Assembly: GCF_052115025.1 (NCBI RefSeq)
Contig: NZ_JBFRFW010000016.1
Coordinates: 1-64,000, forward strand
From: Bradyrhizobium_A sp052115025
GTDB taxonomy: Bacteria > Pseudomonadota > Alphaproteobacteria > Rhizobiales > Xanthobacteraceae
Length of the DNA stretch: 64,000 nucleotides
Reading direction: 5' to 3'
A program made the translations under genes and the position numbers. Every line of letters begins with the position of its first letter. The first letter of the stretch is position 1. Shown here piece by piece: positions 28,313 to 38,019 of this stretch. The notes below the pieces were generated by a model that saw only the letters and a list, made by a program, of their open reading frames with translations, made no database searches and was not told where the DNA came from.

Positions 28313-28446
28313 GCAGGATGCGCGCGCGAGCGCCGTGCGGTTGAAGATCCCGGGCGATCCGAACCGGCGCGCGTGTCGCATTGACAGCCCAGGCTCTGCG
28401 GCGCACGGCAGGTCGGCCGATGCCGATCCGGGGACCTGCTTTCGTC

Positions 28447-29082
28447 ATGACCATTGCTAGCGATGCCCGCTTCTGGGACCGGGCTTCACGGAAGTATGCG
28501 AGCGGCCCGGTGGCCGATCAGGCCGGATACCAGCGCACGCTGGATCGCACCTGCACCTTGCTGCGACGCGGCGACAACATCCTGGAGCTCGGCTGCGGTA
28601 CCGGAACGACGGCGCTTCTGCTGGCTGTTCATGTGCAGGCGTACCTTGCGACCGATATTTCCGCCGCGATGATCGCGATCGCCGACGACAAGCTTTTGGC
28701 GCATCCGACACCGGGTCTGGTGTTTCGCGTCGCGACCGCGCAAGCGCTCGCGCGCGACGCGGCGCCGTTCGATGCTGTGCTGGGCTTCAACTATCTTCAC
28801 CTCGTCCGCGATCTGCCCGACACGTTGCGATGCATTCATGCGCTGCTTGCGCCGAACGGTCTGTTCATCACCAAGACGCCGTGCGTCGGCGACATGAACC
28901 GGCTGATCCGCCTGGTGCTGCCCATGATGCGCGCTGTCGGCAAGGCGCCCCATGCCGGTATTTTCGGCGCGGCGGAGCTGAGGCGGCATATCAGTGCCGC
29001 GGGCTTCGAAGTCGTCGTGACCGAGAACCACGCGACCAAGGGCGATGACAACCGCCCCTACATCGTCGCGCGCAAGACGTAG
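28447..29082 (+). CDS. Class I SAM-dependent methyltransferase
   Basis: A 211-residue methyltransferase. Motif I ILELGCGTGTTALLLA (about 44-59) binds SAM, the acidic end of strand 2 is LATDIS, and motif IV lies in FDAVLGFNYLHLV, followed by LLAPNGLFITKTPC. The N-terminus FWDRASRKYASGPV is the usual small-molecule methyltransferase lead. The substrate cannot be inferred. ATG 28447 is used for its fit to relatives; ATG 28420 and a TTG at 28381 are in frame. The 134-bp gap before it shows nothing clear. Confidence 0.8.
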   Translation: MTIASDARFWDRASRKYASGPVADQAGYQRTLDRTCTLLRRGDNILELGCGTGTTALLLAVHVQAYLATDISAAMIAIADDKLLAHPTPGLVFRVATAQALARDAAPFDAVLGFNYLHLVRDLPDTLRCIHALLAPNGLFITKTPCVGDMNRLIRLVLPMMRAVGKAPHAGIFGAAELRRHISAAGFEVVVTENHATKGDDNRPYIVARKT

Positions 29083-29196
29083 GGGATCGCCGCCGTAAAC
29101 CCTGTTTGCCGCTTACGCGTAAACCCTGATACCGGGCCCAGTGTCGCTGCCTATAGTGCCGCGTCGGAGGGGATGCATCGACGCGAGGTCGGAACC

Positions 29197-29871
29197 ATGG
29201 CGGCGGTATCCTATGATCGGCAGACCATCAATTCCCCGAACCCGCTGGCGCGCTTTGCCCATCGCAGCCGCCTGGTGCGATCGGTCGCGCTGGTGGAGCA
29301 GCATCTGCCACTGCACGGCACCGTGGTCGACTTCGGCGCCGGGACGGGGCTGCTGCTGAGTTCCCTCGGCGACCGGCGTCCGGACGCGGGGCTGTTCGCC
29401 ATCGAGCCCTATATGCCGCCGGCCGGCGATGCGCGGCTGCACTATGTCCGGGAGTTCGCCGCTCTGCCGGCCAGGCCGGACGTCATCTCCGCCTTCGAGG
29501 TCTGCGAGCATCTCAGCGATGTGGAGATCTCGCGGTTCCTGTGGGAGGCGTGGGAGGCTCTGAATAGCGACGGCCGGCTGATCGTTTCAGTCCCGATCAT
29601 GGTCGGTGGCGCCTTGCTGCTGAAGGAGCTCAACCGCGCCATCTTGTTCCGGCGTGGCTCGGATTACTCGCCGTCGGAACTGGTCGCCGGGACTCTCGGG
29701 CGCACGGTGCCGCGCCCGGCCGACCGCGGACCGACCCACAAGGGGTTCGACTTCCGCTGGCTGCGCGAGCGGCTGCGGCAGCGCTTCGTCGTGGAGGAAC
29801 AGATCCTGTCACCGCTGCCGCTGCCGTGGTGGGCGAACTCGCAGATCTTCTTCGTGTGCAGGAAAGCTTGA
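29197..29871 (+). CDS. SAM-dependent methyltransferase (type 11/23-like)
   Basis: A 224-residue methyltransferase, not closely similar to its neighbour. Motif I is VVDFGAGTGLLLSSLGD, a strand-2 acid is in AIEPYMPP, and the motif IV region is VISAFEVCEHLSDVEISRFL. SDGRLIVSVPIMVGG and a C-terminal WWANSQIFFVCRK follow. This layout is often seen in enzymes acting on glycolipids or polysaccharide precursors, but that is only suggestive. ATG 29197 is preceded by GAGG; ATG 29173 directly abuts GGAGGGG and would add eight residues. Confidence 0.75.
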   Translation: MAAVSYDRQTINSPNPLARFAHRSRLVRSVALVEQHLPLHGTVVDFGAGTGLLLSSLGDRRPDAGLFAIEPYMPPAGDARLHYVREFAALPARPDVISAFEVCEHLSDVEISRFLWEAWEALNSDGRLIVSVPIMVGGALLLKELNRAILFRRGSDYSPSELVAGTLGRTVPRPADRGPTHKGFDFRWLRERLRQRFVVEEQILSPLPLPWWANSQIFFVCRKA

Positions 29872-29928
29872 GAACCTCGGATCATGGCCGCTGCCCGATT
29901 TGGCAGCGGCCGCCGGGGATGGTCGGTC

Positions 29929-30345
29929 TCAGCGCTGCTCGATGCGGACGCCACCTTGATAGTAGACGCCGGGGCGGCTCGGCGTGACGATGACCGCATC
30001 GGGACGGGGACCACCGCGTCCCGCACCAGGGCCTGGACCGCGGCCCCAATCACCGCGCCGATTCCAGTCTCCGCGACGATCCCAGTCGCCGCGCCGGTCC
30101 CAGTCACCACGGCGTCCCCAATCGCCACGCCGATCCCAGTCTCGGCGCTCGTCGTGACGATAGTAGCGGCGGCCGAAGTATTCGCGGTCGGAATGGTAGT
30201 CGCCGTCGCGATCGTACCAGCCGACCGCGATCGCACCGGCCGGGACAGCCGCGACCGCGCTCCCGATTTGCGCCTGGAAGGCATGCGCGGGCAGCGCGAC
30301 CACGGTCAGCCCGAGCAAGGTTGCGGCGAGGGTGAATGCTTTCAC
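29929..30345 (-). CDS. Exported repeat protein rich in (D/G/N)RRGDW units
   Basis: A 138-residue protein with a signal peptide (about 1-22, FTLAATLLGLTVVALPAHA) and a highly charged centre. After AIAVGWYDRDGDYHSDREY come five to six copies of a six-residue unit, (D/G/N)RRGDW, then a Gly/Pro-rich linker and the tail YYQGGVRIEQR. I know no function; it resembles short secreted or periplasmic low-complexity proteins of Bradyrhizobium relatives. The GTG start at 30345 is chosen because GGAG lies 6 bases upstream and the signal peptide then begins correctly; ATGs at 30357 and 30360 are in frame. Confidence 0.65.
   Translation of the reverse strand: MKAFTLAATLLGLTVVALPAHAFQAQIGSAVAAVPAGAIAVGWYDRDGDYHSDREYFGRRYYRHDERRDWDRRGDWGRRGDWDRRGDWDRRGDWNRRGDWGRGPGPGAGRGGPRPDAVIVTPSRPGVYYQGGVRIEQR
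30046..30153. repeat. Six tandem 18-bp repeats
   Basis: Six imperfect 18-base units starting CCAATC or CCAGTC at 30046, 30064, 30082, 30100, 30118 and 30136 encode the RRGDW hexapeptides on the minus strand. Variation is mostly at third codon positions, suggesting selection on the peptide. Confidence 0.85.
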
Positions 30346-30517
30346 GGAAATCTCCATCACTGACGCGAGTCACAGGTCGCGTGCGCTCAATCAAGCCATG
30401 ATCGATGGCGGCATTGAGTCCGAACGATTGCACCAGCCTGCGGCGAAAGCACGCAAGCGCCGCCCGCGCGCCGGCGGCGTTGACGTCGCAATGCCCGGGG
30501 GAACCCGCCCGCTGCCG

Positions 30518-31816
30518 TCAGGCGTTCTCTTCCCAGATCATCGCAAGGTGCACGATGGTCTGCGCCGCCTTCTCCATGTCCTGCACGCTCACCCACTCCA
30601 GCCGCGAGTGGAACGCGTGTTCGCCGGCGAAGATGTTGGGGCAGGGCAGCCCCATGAACGACAGCCGCGAGCCGTCGGTGCCGCCGCGGATGCTGGTCCG
30701 CACCGGCGTCAGGCCGGCCCGGCGGATCGCCTCGACGGCATGGGCGGTGATCTGCGGATGACGGTCCAGCACCTCCTTCATGTTGCGGTACTGCTCCCTG
30801 ATCTCGATCCGGTAGGACGAGCGCGGGAAGTCGCGCATCACGTCCTTCACGATGCGCTCCAGCAGCGCTTCCTTGTCGTGCAGCCCTGCCGTGGAGAAGT
30901 CGCGCACGATCAGGCTGAGTTCGGCGCTGTCGAGGCCGCCGGACAGGCGCGTGACATGCAGGAAGCCGTCGCGCCCCTCGGTGGTCTCCGGCGAGCAGGT
31001 GTCCTTCGGCAGGCCCTCGACGATGCGTGCCGCGATCTTGATGGCGTGCTCCATCTGGCCCTTGGCGAAGCCTGGATGGGCGCTGAGGCCCTGGATGAAC
31101 ACCGTGGCGGAGTCCGCCGAGAACGTTTCGTCCTCGAGGTGGCCGGCGCTTTCGCCGTCGATGGTGTAGGCGAATTCGGCGCCGAGCTTCTTCAGGTCCA
31201 CCTTGTCGACGCCGCGGCCGATCTCCTCGTCCGGCGTGAACAGGATCTTGATGACGCCGTGCGGGACCTGCGGGTTGGCGATCAGGAAGCGCGCCGCCTC
31301 CATGATCTCGGCGACGCCGGCCTTGTTGTCGGCGCCGAGCAGGGTCGTGCCGTCGGTGGTGATGATATCGTTGCCGATCTGGGTGGCGAGCGCCGGATGG
31401 GCGGCGGCGCGGATCACCTGCGACGGGTCGGCCGGCAGCACGATGTCGCCGCCCTGGTAGTTGCGCACGATCTGCGGCTTGACGTCCTTGCCCGTGCAGT
31501 CGGGCGAGGTGTCCATGTGCGAGCAGAAGNAGATCACCGGCACCTGCTTGGCCGAGGTCGGCGGAATGGTGGCGTAGACGTAGCCGTGATCGTCGAGATG
31601 GGTGTCAGACAGGCCCATCTCCCTCAGCTCCTGCGCGAGCAGGCGCCCGAGGTTCTTCTGCTTGTCGGTGGAAGGACAGGTGGGGGAGTCCGGATCGGAC
31701 TGCGTGTCGATGGCGACGTAGCGCAGGAAGCGCTCGGTGATCGACGGGGCGAAGGCAAAGGGAAGAATGAAGGGAGGAGTCACGAGAGGGCAACCGCCGC
31801 AGCGGCTGAGGGTCAT
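30518..31816 (-). CDS. pepT: Peptidase T (tripeptidase)
   Basis: A 432-residue zinc aminotripeptidase of the M20 family that trims tripeptides in the cytoplasm. Zinc and catalytic motifs are FCSHMDTSPD, LLGADNKAGVAEIMEAA, FTPDEEIGRGVD, YTIDGESAGHLEDE and the late GEHAFHSRLEWVSV. RTSIRGGTDGSRLSFMG is the substrate-side signature. ATG 31816 is used; a GTG at 31783 would drop an 11-residue leader that looks unlike relatives. Base 31530 is N, in the codon just before FCSHMDT. It lies just downstream of hup on the same strand (58-bp gap), so co-transcription is possible. Confidence 0.92.
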   Translation of the reverse strand: MTLSRCGGCPLVTPPFILPFAFAPSITERFLRYVAIDTQSDPDSPTCPSTDKQKNLGRLLAQELREMGLSDTHLDDHGYVYATIPPTSAKQVPVIXFCSHMDTSPDCTGKDVKPQIVRNYQGGDIVLPADPSQVIRAAAHPALATQIGNDIITTDGTTLLGADNKAGVAEIMEAARFLIANPQVPHGVIKILFTPDEEIGRGVDKVDLKKLGAEFAYTIDGESAGHLEDETFSADSATVFIQGLSAHPGFAKGQMEHAIKIAARIVEGLPKDTCSPETTEGRDGFLHVTRLSGGLDSAELSLIVRDFSTAGLHDKEALLERIVKDVMRDFPRSSYRIEIREQYRNMKEVLDRHPQITAHAVEAIRRAGLTPVRTSIRGGTDGSRLSFMGLPCPNIFAGEHAFHSRLEWVSVQDMEKAAQTIVHLAMIWEENA

Positions 31817-31874
31817 TCCGGGACCGTCGCTGCGACCGGCCCCGAAACGATGTTAGCGCAGAAGTGGCCTTTTC

Positions 31875-32174
31875 TCAGACCGCTTCCTTCAATTCCTTGG
31901 AGGCGCGGAACGCGACCTTCTTGCTGGCCTTGATCTGGATCTGCTCGCCGGTGGCCGGGTTGCGACCGGTGCGGGCGGCACGCTTGCGGACCTGGAGGAT
32001 GCCGAGGCCGACGATGCGGATGCGCTCGCCCTTCTTCAGGTGCTTGGTGATCTTGCTGACCATGTCGGAGAGAATCGCCTCGGTCTGCTTCTTGGAGAGC
32101 TCGTGGTCCTCCGCGAGGGCGGCCGCGAGATGCTTGAGCGTGACAGTGGCGGGGGTCGCTGCTTTCTTCGCCAT
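31875..32174 (-). CDS. hup: DNA-binding protein HU
   Basis: A 99-residue histone-like nucleoid protein with the usual fold. The DNA-gripping arm is GRNPATGEQIQI, followed by ASKKVAFRASKELKEAV; the N-terminus TLKHLAAALAEDHELSKKQ forms the dimer helices. ATG 32174 follows AGGAGGGCC. The 293-bp gap upstream to tRNA-Asp presumably holds its promoter; I could not place one. In related genomes hup usually lies next to lon; here about 4.6 kb of other genes separates them. Confidence 0.95.
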   Translation of the reverse strand: MAKKAATPATVTLKHLAAALAEDHELSKKQTEAILSDMVSKITKHLKKGERIRIVGLGILQVRKRAARTGRNPATGEQIQIKASKKVAFRASKELKEAV

Positions 32175-32467
32175 ATCTGGCCCTCCTGGGTTGGTGGCAC
32201 GTCAAAAAAAGGCAGTTGAATCGCGGCTTAAATGATTCGACAGCGGCCTGACTACGCCGCTCGGCCCGTAAAACGGCCGATTTTGCGCCCGCGGCTCAGG
32301 AACGCCTGTCAAAACCGGGCCAAACGCACGCTGACGACGAGCGACGGCCGCAGGTTCAAGACCCTTGAATGGAGATCGGAATGGGAGGGGCAGAACGAGA
32401 ATAACCCGGCCAATTCGGCCAGACTGAACCGCACAAATCGAAATTTCAGCTAAGTGCTTGATTTCGC

Positions 32468-32544
<77 letters not shown>

Positions 32545-32633
32545 ATCGGGGGAACAGCGCCCCGCCGCGATGGATGTGGGACTTAAAGGGGCCGGTCGCG
32601 CAAGTCAAGTTCAAGTCTGCCCGATCATGTTGA

Positions 32634-32936
32634 GAAATCGCGGAAAAGTTTTACCGCCCGGCTCGGGAGATCAGCCGGGCGCTGGCCGGTCTCGTGGCGC
32701 GCAAGCTGGTCGCCAAGGAGATCAATCCCCGGGATACCCGCGAGGTGCTGGTGTCGCTGACCAAAGCCGGGCTCTCAGCGCATGACAGGATTGTCGAGGG
32801 CGCGATGGAGCGCCAGCGCGACCTGCTCGCGGGAATCGACCCCGCGCTGGCGCAGCCCCTTCTGGCGGCGATCGACGTTCTGACCGAAAAGGCCGCGGCA
32901 ATGCTGGAGGCGGAGCGCCAGGTCGAGAATAAATAA
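32634..32936 (+). pseudogene. C-terminal remnant of a MarR-family regulator
   Basis: The open frame after the stop at 32631-32633 reads REISRALAGLVARKLVAKEI (from about 32665) and then NPRDTREVLVSLTKAG. This is the recognition helix, wing and start of the last helix of a MarR-type winged helix, followed by a helical C-terminus to ERQVENK. The N-terminal dimerisation helices and the first part of the DNA-binding domain are absent, and the sequence before 32634 up to tRNA-Asp does not restore them in another frame that I can see. An ATG at 32694 would start only inside the wing. Best read as a truncated gene beside a tRNA; expression of an 80-residue fragment cannot be ruled out. Confidence 0.6.
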
Positions 32937-33108
32937 TTGTGACACAGGGGCTTGGCGGGGAGGGAAAAGGCTTGTCCCCATCTGCACTTCATGATGGAAA
33001 CCCTCAAAATACCTTGTCTTGCCACCCCTGTTGCACTGCGCTAATCCAGAACCATTCCAAAGTTTCGCGAATCCGCGGAACGGTTTTCCGCTGAAATCGA
33101 GGTTGCCG

Positions 33109-33474
33109 ATGGGCGGCATCTTGCAGAGCTATCTACCCCTTGTTGTATTCATCGGCGTCGCGGTGGTGATCGGGCTGGCGTTGCTGATCGCCCCCTTCAT
33201 CGTTGCCTATCAGCAGCCGGACGCGGAAAAGCTGTCCGCCTATGAGTGCGGCTTCAACGCCTTCGACGACGCGCGCATGAAGTTCGACGTGCGCTTCTAC
33301 CTGGTCGCCATCCTGTTCATCATCTTCGACCTCGAGGTCGCGTTCCTGTTCCCGTGGGCGGTGGCCTTCGGCAAGCTCGGCGCCGCCGGCTTCTGGTCGA
33401 TGATGGTGTTCCTGGGCGTGCTGACCGTCGGTTTCGCCTATGAATGGAAGAAAGGGGCGCTGGAATGGGATTGA
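33109..33474 (+). CDS. nuoA: NADH-quinone oxidoreductase subunit A
   Basis: A 121-residue membrane subunit of complex I with three helices. The quinone-site loop KLSAYECGFNAFDDARMKFD and the following RFYLVAILFIIFDLEVAFLF are the strongest signatures. ATG 33109 (MGGILQSYLPL) follows GAGGTTGCCG; an upstream in-frame ATG at 33019 gives a non-homologous leader. It is the first gene of the 14-gene nuo operon. No clear promoter was placed in 32937-33108. Confidence 0.96.
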   Translation: MGGILQSYLPLVVFIGVAVVIGLALLIAPFIVAYQQPDAEKLSAYECGFNAFDDARMKFDVRFYLVAILFIIFDLEVAFLFPWAVAFGKLGAAGFWSMMVFLGVLTVGFAYEWKKGALEWD

Positions 33475-34037
33475 TCCAGCCCGCAGTTGCGCCGGCCGCC
33501 ACCGGTATTCTTGATCCGCGCACCGGGAAGCCGGTGGGGGCGGACGACCACTTCTTCCTGGAAGTGAACAACGAGCTTGCCGACAAGGGCTTCTTCGTCA
33601 CCGCGACCGAGGACCTCATCACCTGGGCGCGCACCGGCTCGCTGATGTGGATGACCTTCGGGCTCGCTTGCTGCGCCGTCGAGATGATGCAGATGTCGAT
33701 GCCGCGCTACGATGCCGAGCGCTTCGGTTTCGCGCCGCGTGCGTCGCCGCGTCAGTCCGACGTCATGATCGTCGCAGGCACGCTGACCAACAAGATGGCC
33801 CCGGCGCTGCGCAAGGTCTACGACCAGATGCCGGAGCCACGCTACGTCATCTCGATGGGATCGTGCGCCAACGGCGGCGGTTACTATCACTACTCCTACT
33901 CGGTGGTGCGCGGCTGCGATCGCATCGTGCCCGTCGACATCTATGTGCCCGGCTGCCCGCCCACCGCGGAAGCGCTGCTGTACGGCGTCATGCTGCTGCA
34001 GAAGAAGATCCGGCGCACCGGCACGATCGAACGCTAG
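33465..34037 (+). CDS. nuoB: NADH-quinone oxidoreductase subunit B
   Basis: A 190-residue subunit at the membrane interface carrying the N2 [4Fe-4S] cluster, the last electron donor to quinone. The tandem cysteines lie in GLACCAVEMMQ, with further ligands in SMGSCANGGGYY and YVPGCPPTAEALL. It starts 10 bases inside nuoA, with AAGGGG upstream. Confidence 0.97.
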   Translation: MGLIQPAVAPAATGILDPRTGKPVGADDHFFLEVNNELADKGFFVTATEDLITWARTGSLMWMTFGLACCAVEMMQMSMPRYDAERFGFAPRASPRQSDVMIVAGTLTNKMAPALRKVYDQMPEPRYVISMGSCANGGGYYHYSYSVVRGCDRIVPVDIYVPGCPPTAEALLYGVMLLQKKIRRTGTIER

Positions 34038-34064
34038 GTTTCAAACGGTTTAAGGCCTGCAGGA

Positions 34065-34745
34065 ATGGACGACGCGAAGCTCGACGCCTCCCAACGCGAT
34101 GCCTCCAAGCTTGATGCCTCCAAGCTTGATGCCTCCAAGCTCGATGCTTTGGGGCAGGCGATTGTCGCAGCGCTGCCTGGCGCCGCGCTCGCGTATGACA
34201 TCGCGTTCGACCAGGTCAACGTAACGGTGGAGACCGGCAAAATTGTGGAGGTCGTGCGGCTGCTGCGCGACGATCCGCGTTTCCGCTTCGTCAACATCAT
34301 CGACGTCACGGCGGTGGACTATCCGGGACGCGAGCTGCGTTTCGACGTCGTCTACCACCTGCTGTCGCCGTCGCGGAACGAGCGGGTGCGGCTGCGCGCC
34401 CATGCCGGCGAGACGACGCAGGTGCCGTCGATCATCGACGTGTTTCCGGGCGCCGACTGGTTCGAGCGCGAGACCTACGACCTCTATGGCGTGATCTTCA
34501 CCGGTCATCCCGACATGCGCCGCCTGCTGACCGACTACGGCTTCGACGGTCACCCGCTGCGCAAGGACTTCCCGCTGACCGGCTTCGTCGAGGTGCGTTA
34601 CGACGACCAGGAGAAGCGCGTGGTGTACGAGCCGGTGCGGCTCAACCAGGAATTCCGCAAGTTCGATTTCATGTCGCCGTGGGAAGGCGCGGACTATCCG
34701 CTGCCGGGCGACGAGAAGGCCGCCGGCGGAAAGGCAGGCAACTGA
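34065..34745 (+). CDS. nuoC: NADH-quinone oxidoreductase subunit C with N-terminal pentapeptide repeats
   Basis: A 226-residue hydrophilic 30-kDa subunit that docks NuoD on NuoB. The core is recognisable by FRFVNIIDVTAVDYPGRELR, FPGADWFERETYDLYGVIF and the signature HPDMRRLLTDYGFDGHPLRK, ending in DFMSPWEG. Unlike usual NuoC, the first 29 residues are repeats of about five residues with the core K-L-D-A-S, encoded by five 15-base units. The frame stays open and the ribosome site before ATG 34065 is GCAGGA, so the repeats are part of the predicted protein. Its stop overlaps the nuoD start by one base. Confidence 0.95.
   Translation: MDDAKLDASQRDASKLDASKLDASKLDALGQAIVAALPGAALAYDIAFDQVNVTVETGKIVEVVRLLRDDPRFRFVNIIDVTAVDYPGRELRFDVVYHLLSPSRNERVRLRAHAGETTQVPSIIDVFPGADWFERETYDLYGVIFTGHPDMRRLLTDYGFDGHPLRKDFPLTGFVEVRYDDQEKRVVYEPVRLNQEFRKFDFMSPWEGADYPLPGDEKAAGGKAGN
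34077..34151 (+). repeat. Five tandem 15-bp repeats inside nuoC
   Basis: Units start at 34077, 34092, 34107, 34122 and 34137. The third and fourth are identical (AAGCTTGATGCCTCC) and the others differ at a few bases. They encode K/Q-L/R-D-A-S repeats. Near-identity at the DNA level indicates recent slippage-type expansion. Confidence 0.9.
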
Positions 34746-35935
34746 TGGCTGAGGCATCGCTCCGCAATTTCACGATCAACTTCGGGCCGCAGCATCCGGC
34801 GGCCCACGGCGTGCTGCGCCTCGTGCTCGAGCTCGATGGCGAGGTGGTCGAGCGCGTCGATCCGCATATCGGCCTTTTGCATCGCGGCACCGAGAAGCTG
34901 ATCGAGCAGAAGACCTACCTGCAGGCGATTCCGTATTTCGATCGTCTCGACTACGTCGCGCCGATGAATCAGGAGCATGCGTTCTGCCTCGCGGCGGAAA
35001 AGCTGCTCGGCATCACCGTGCCGCGGCGCGGCCAGCTGATCCGCGTGCTGTACAGCGAGATCGGCCGCATCTTGTCGCATCTGCTCAACGTCACGACGCA
35101 GGCGATGGACGTCGGCGCGCTCACCCCGCCGTTGTGGGGCTTTGAAGAGCGCGAGAAGCTGATGGTGTTCTACGAGCGCGCCTCGGGCAGCCGCATGCAC
35201 GCCGCGTTCTTCCGCATCGGCGGCGTCCATCAGGACCTGCCGCCGGCGTTGATCGACGACATCTGGAACTGGTGCGATCCGTTCATCAAGGTCGTCGACG
35301 ACCTCGAGACGCTGCTCACCGACAACCGCATCTTCAAGCAGCGCAACGTCGACATTGGCGTGGTGACGCTGGAGCAGGCGTGGGAGTGGGGCTTCTCCGG
35401 CGTCATGGTGCGCGGCTCGGGCGCGGCCTGGGACCTGCGCAAGTCGCAGCCCTACGAGTGTTACGCCGAGATGGATTTCGATATCCCGATCGGCAAGAAC
35501 GGCGACTGCTACGACCGCTACTGCATCCGCGTCGAGGAGATGCGCCAGTCGGTGCGCATCATGAAGCAGTGCATCGAGAAGCTGCGCGCGCCGGACGGGC
35601 AGGGTCCCGTCGCCGTCGAGGATCACAAGATCTTCCCACCGCGCCGCGGTGACATGAAGCGCTCGATGGAAGCGCTGATCCATCACTTCAAGCTCTACAC
35701 CGAAGGCTTCCACGTGCCGGCCGGCGAGGTCTACGCCGCGGTCGAGGCGCCGAAGGGCGAGTTCGGCGTCTACCTCGTCGCCGACGGCAGCAACAAGCCC
35801 TACAAGTGCAAGATTCGCGCGCCTGGGTTTGCGCATCTGCAGGCGATGGACTTCATCTGCAGGGGGCATCTGCTGGCGGACGTGTCGGCGATCCTCGGCT
35901 CGCTCGACATCGTGTTCGGCGAGGTGGACCGGTGA
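34745..35935 (+). CDS. nuoD: NADH-quinone oxidoreductase subunit D
   Basis: A 396-residue 49-kDa type subunit forming the quinone-binding cavity with NuoB. Signatures: FTINFGPQHPAAHGVLRLVL, HRGTEKLIEQKTYLQAIPYF, DRLDYVAPMNQEHAF and the C-terminal LQAMDFICRGHLLADVSAIL. ATG 34745 shares its A with the nuoC stop (TGATG), so translation is coupled. Confidence 0.97.
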   Translation: MAEASLRNFTINFGPQHPAAHGVLRLVLELDGEVVERVDPHIGLLHRGTEKLIEQKTYLQAIPYFDRLDYVAPMNQEHAFCLAAEKLLGITVPRRGQLIRVLYSEIGRILSHLLNVTTQAMDVGALTPPLWGFEEREKLMVFYERASGSRMHAAFFRIGGVHQDLPPALIDDIWNWCDPFIKVVDDLETLLTDNRIFKQRNVDIGVVTLEQAWEWGFSGVMVRGSGAAWDLRKSQPYECYAEMDFDIPIGKNGDCYDRYCIRVEEMRQSVRIMKQCIEKLRAPDGQGPVAVEDHKIFPPRRGDMKRSMEALIHHFKLYTEGFHVPAGEVYAAVEAPKGEFGVYLVADGSNKPYKCKIRAPGFAHLQAMDFICRGHLLADVSAILGSLDIVFGEVDR

Positions 35936-36005
35936 TCGCGTCCACGTTTCCTGCCTTCGACTGCAACCTGCGCGCCGCACGGCGCTCGTTGAGAGACTGA
36001 GTCCC

Positions 36006-36616
36006 ATGTCCGTCCGCCGTCTGGCACCGAAAGAGCTGCAGCCCGCGAGCTTCGAGTTCACCGCGGAAAATCTCGCCTGGGCGAAGGCGCAGATCGCGAA
36101 ATATCCCGAAGGCCGCCAGGCCTCGGCGGTGATCCCGATCCTGTGGAAGGTGCAGGAGCAGCACGACGGCTGGGTGTCGGAGCCGGCGATCCGCGCCGTC
36201 GCCGACCTGCTCGACATGCCCTACATCCGCGTGCTCGAGGTCGCGACCTTCTACACCATGTTCCAGCTGCAGCCGGTGGGCAAGAAGGCCCACGTCCAGG
36301 TCTGCGGCACCACGCCGTGCCAGCTGCGCGGCGCCGGCGACCTGATCAAGGAATGCCAGCACCGCATCCATCACGATCCCTTCCACCTGTCCGCCGATGG
36401 CGATTTCAGCTGGGAAGAGGTCGAGTGCCTCGGGGCCTGCGTCAACGCACCGATGATGATGGTCGGCAAGGACACCTACGAAGACCTGACGGTCGAGAGC
36501 TTCAACAAGGTGCTCGACGGCTTCGCCGCCGGCAACCCGCCGAAGCCCGGTCCGCAGAGCACCCGTCCGTCGTCCGCCCCGATCAGCGGACTGACCTCGT
36601 TGAAGGATAAAGTGTG

Positions 36617-36617
<1 letters not shown>
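36006..36617 (+). CDS. nuoE: NADH-quinone oxidoreductase subunit E
   Basis: A 203-residue 24-kDa subunit with a thioredoxin-like fold and the N1a [2Fe-2S] cluster: C-x4-C in VCGTTPCQL and C-x3-C in ECLGACVNAP. It works with NuoF in NADH oxidation. It starts 70 bases after nuoD, the longest gap of the first half of the operon except that before nuoG. Confidence 0.96.
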
Positions 36618-37939
<1,322 letters not shown>

Positions 37940-38019
37940 ACGGCGATCATGATCAAGCACACGGTTGCAACAGGCCGGCGCGAGCGCGCCGGTCGGCAAG
38001 TTGAGGAAGTCGTGAGGCA

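Noticed and set aside
33019..33108. 30-residue extension of NuoA
   Set aside because: Non-homologous sequence; the conserved start MGGILQ at 33109 has its own ribosome site.
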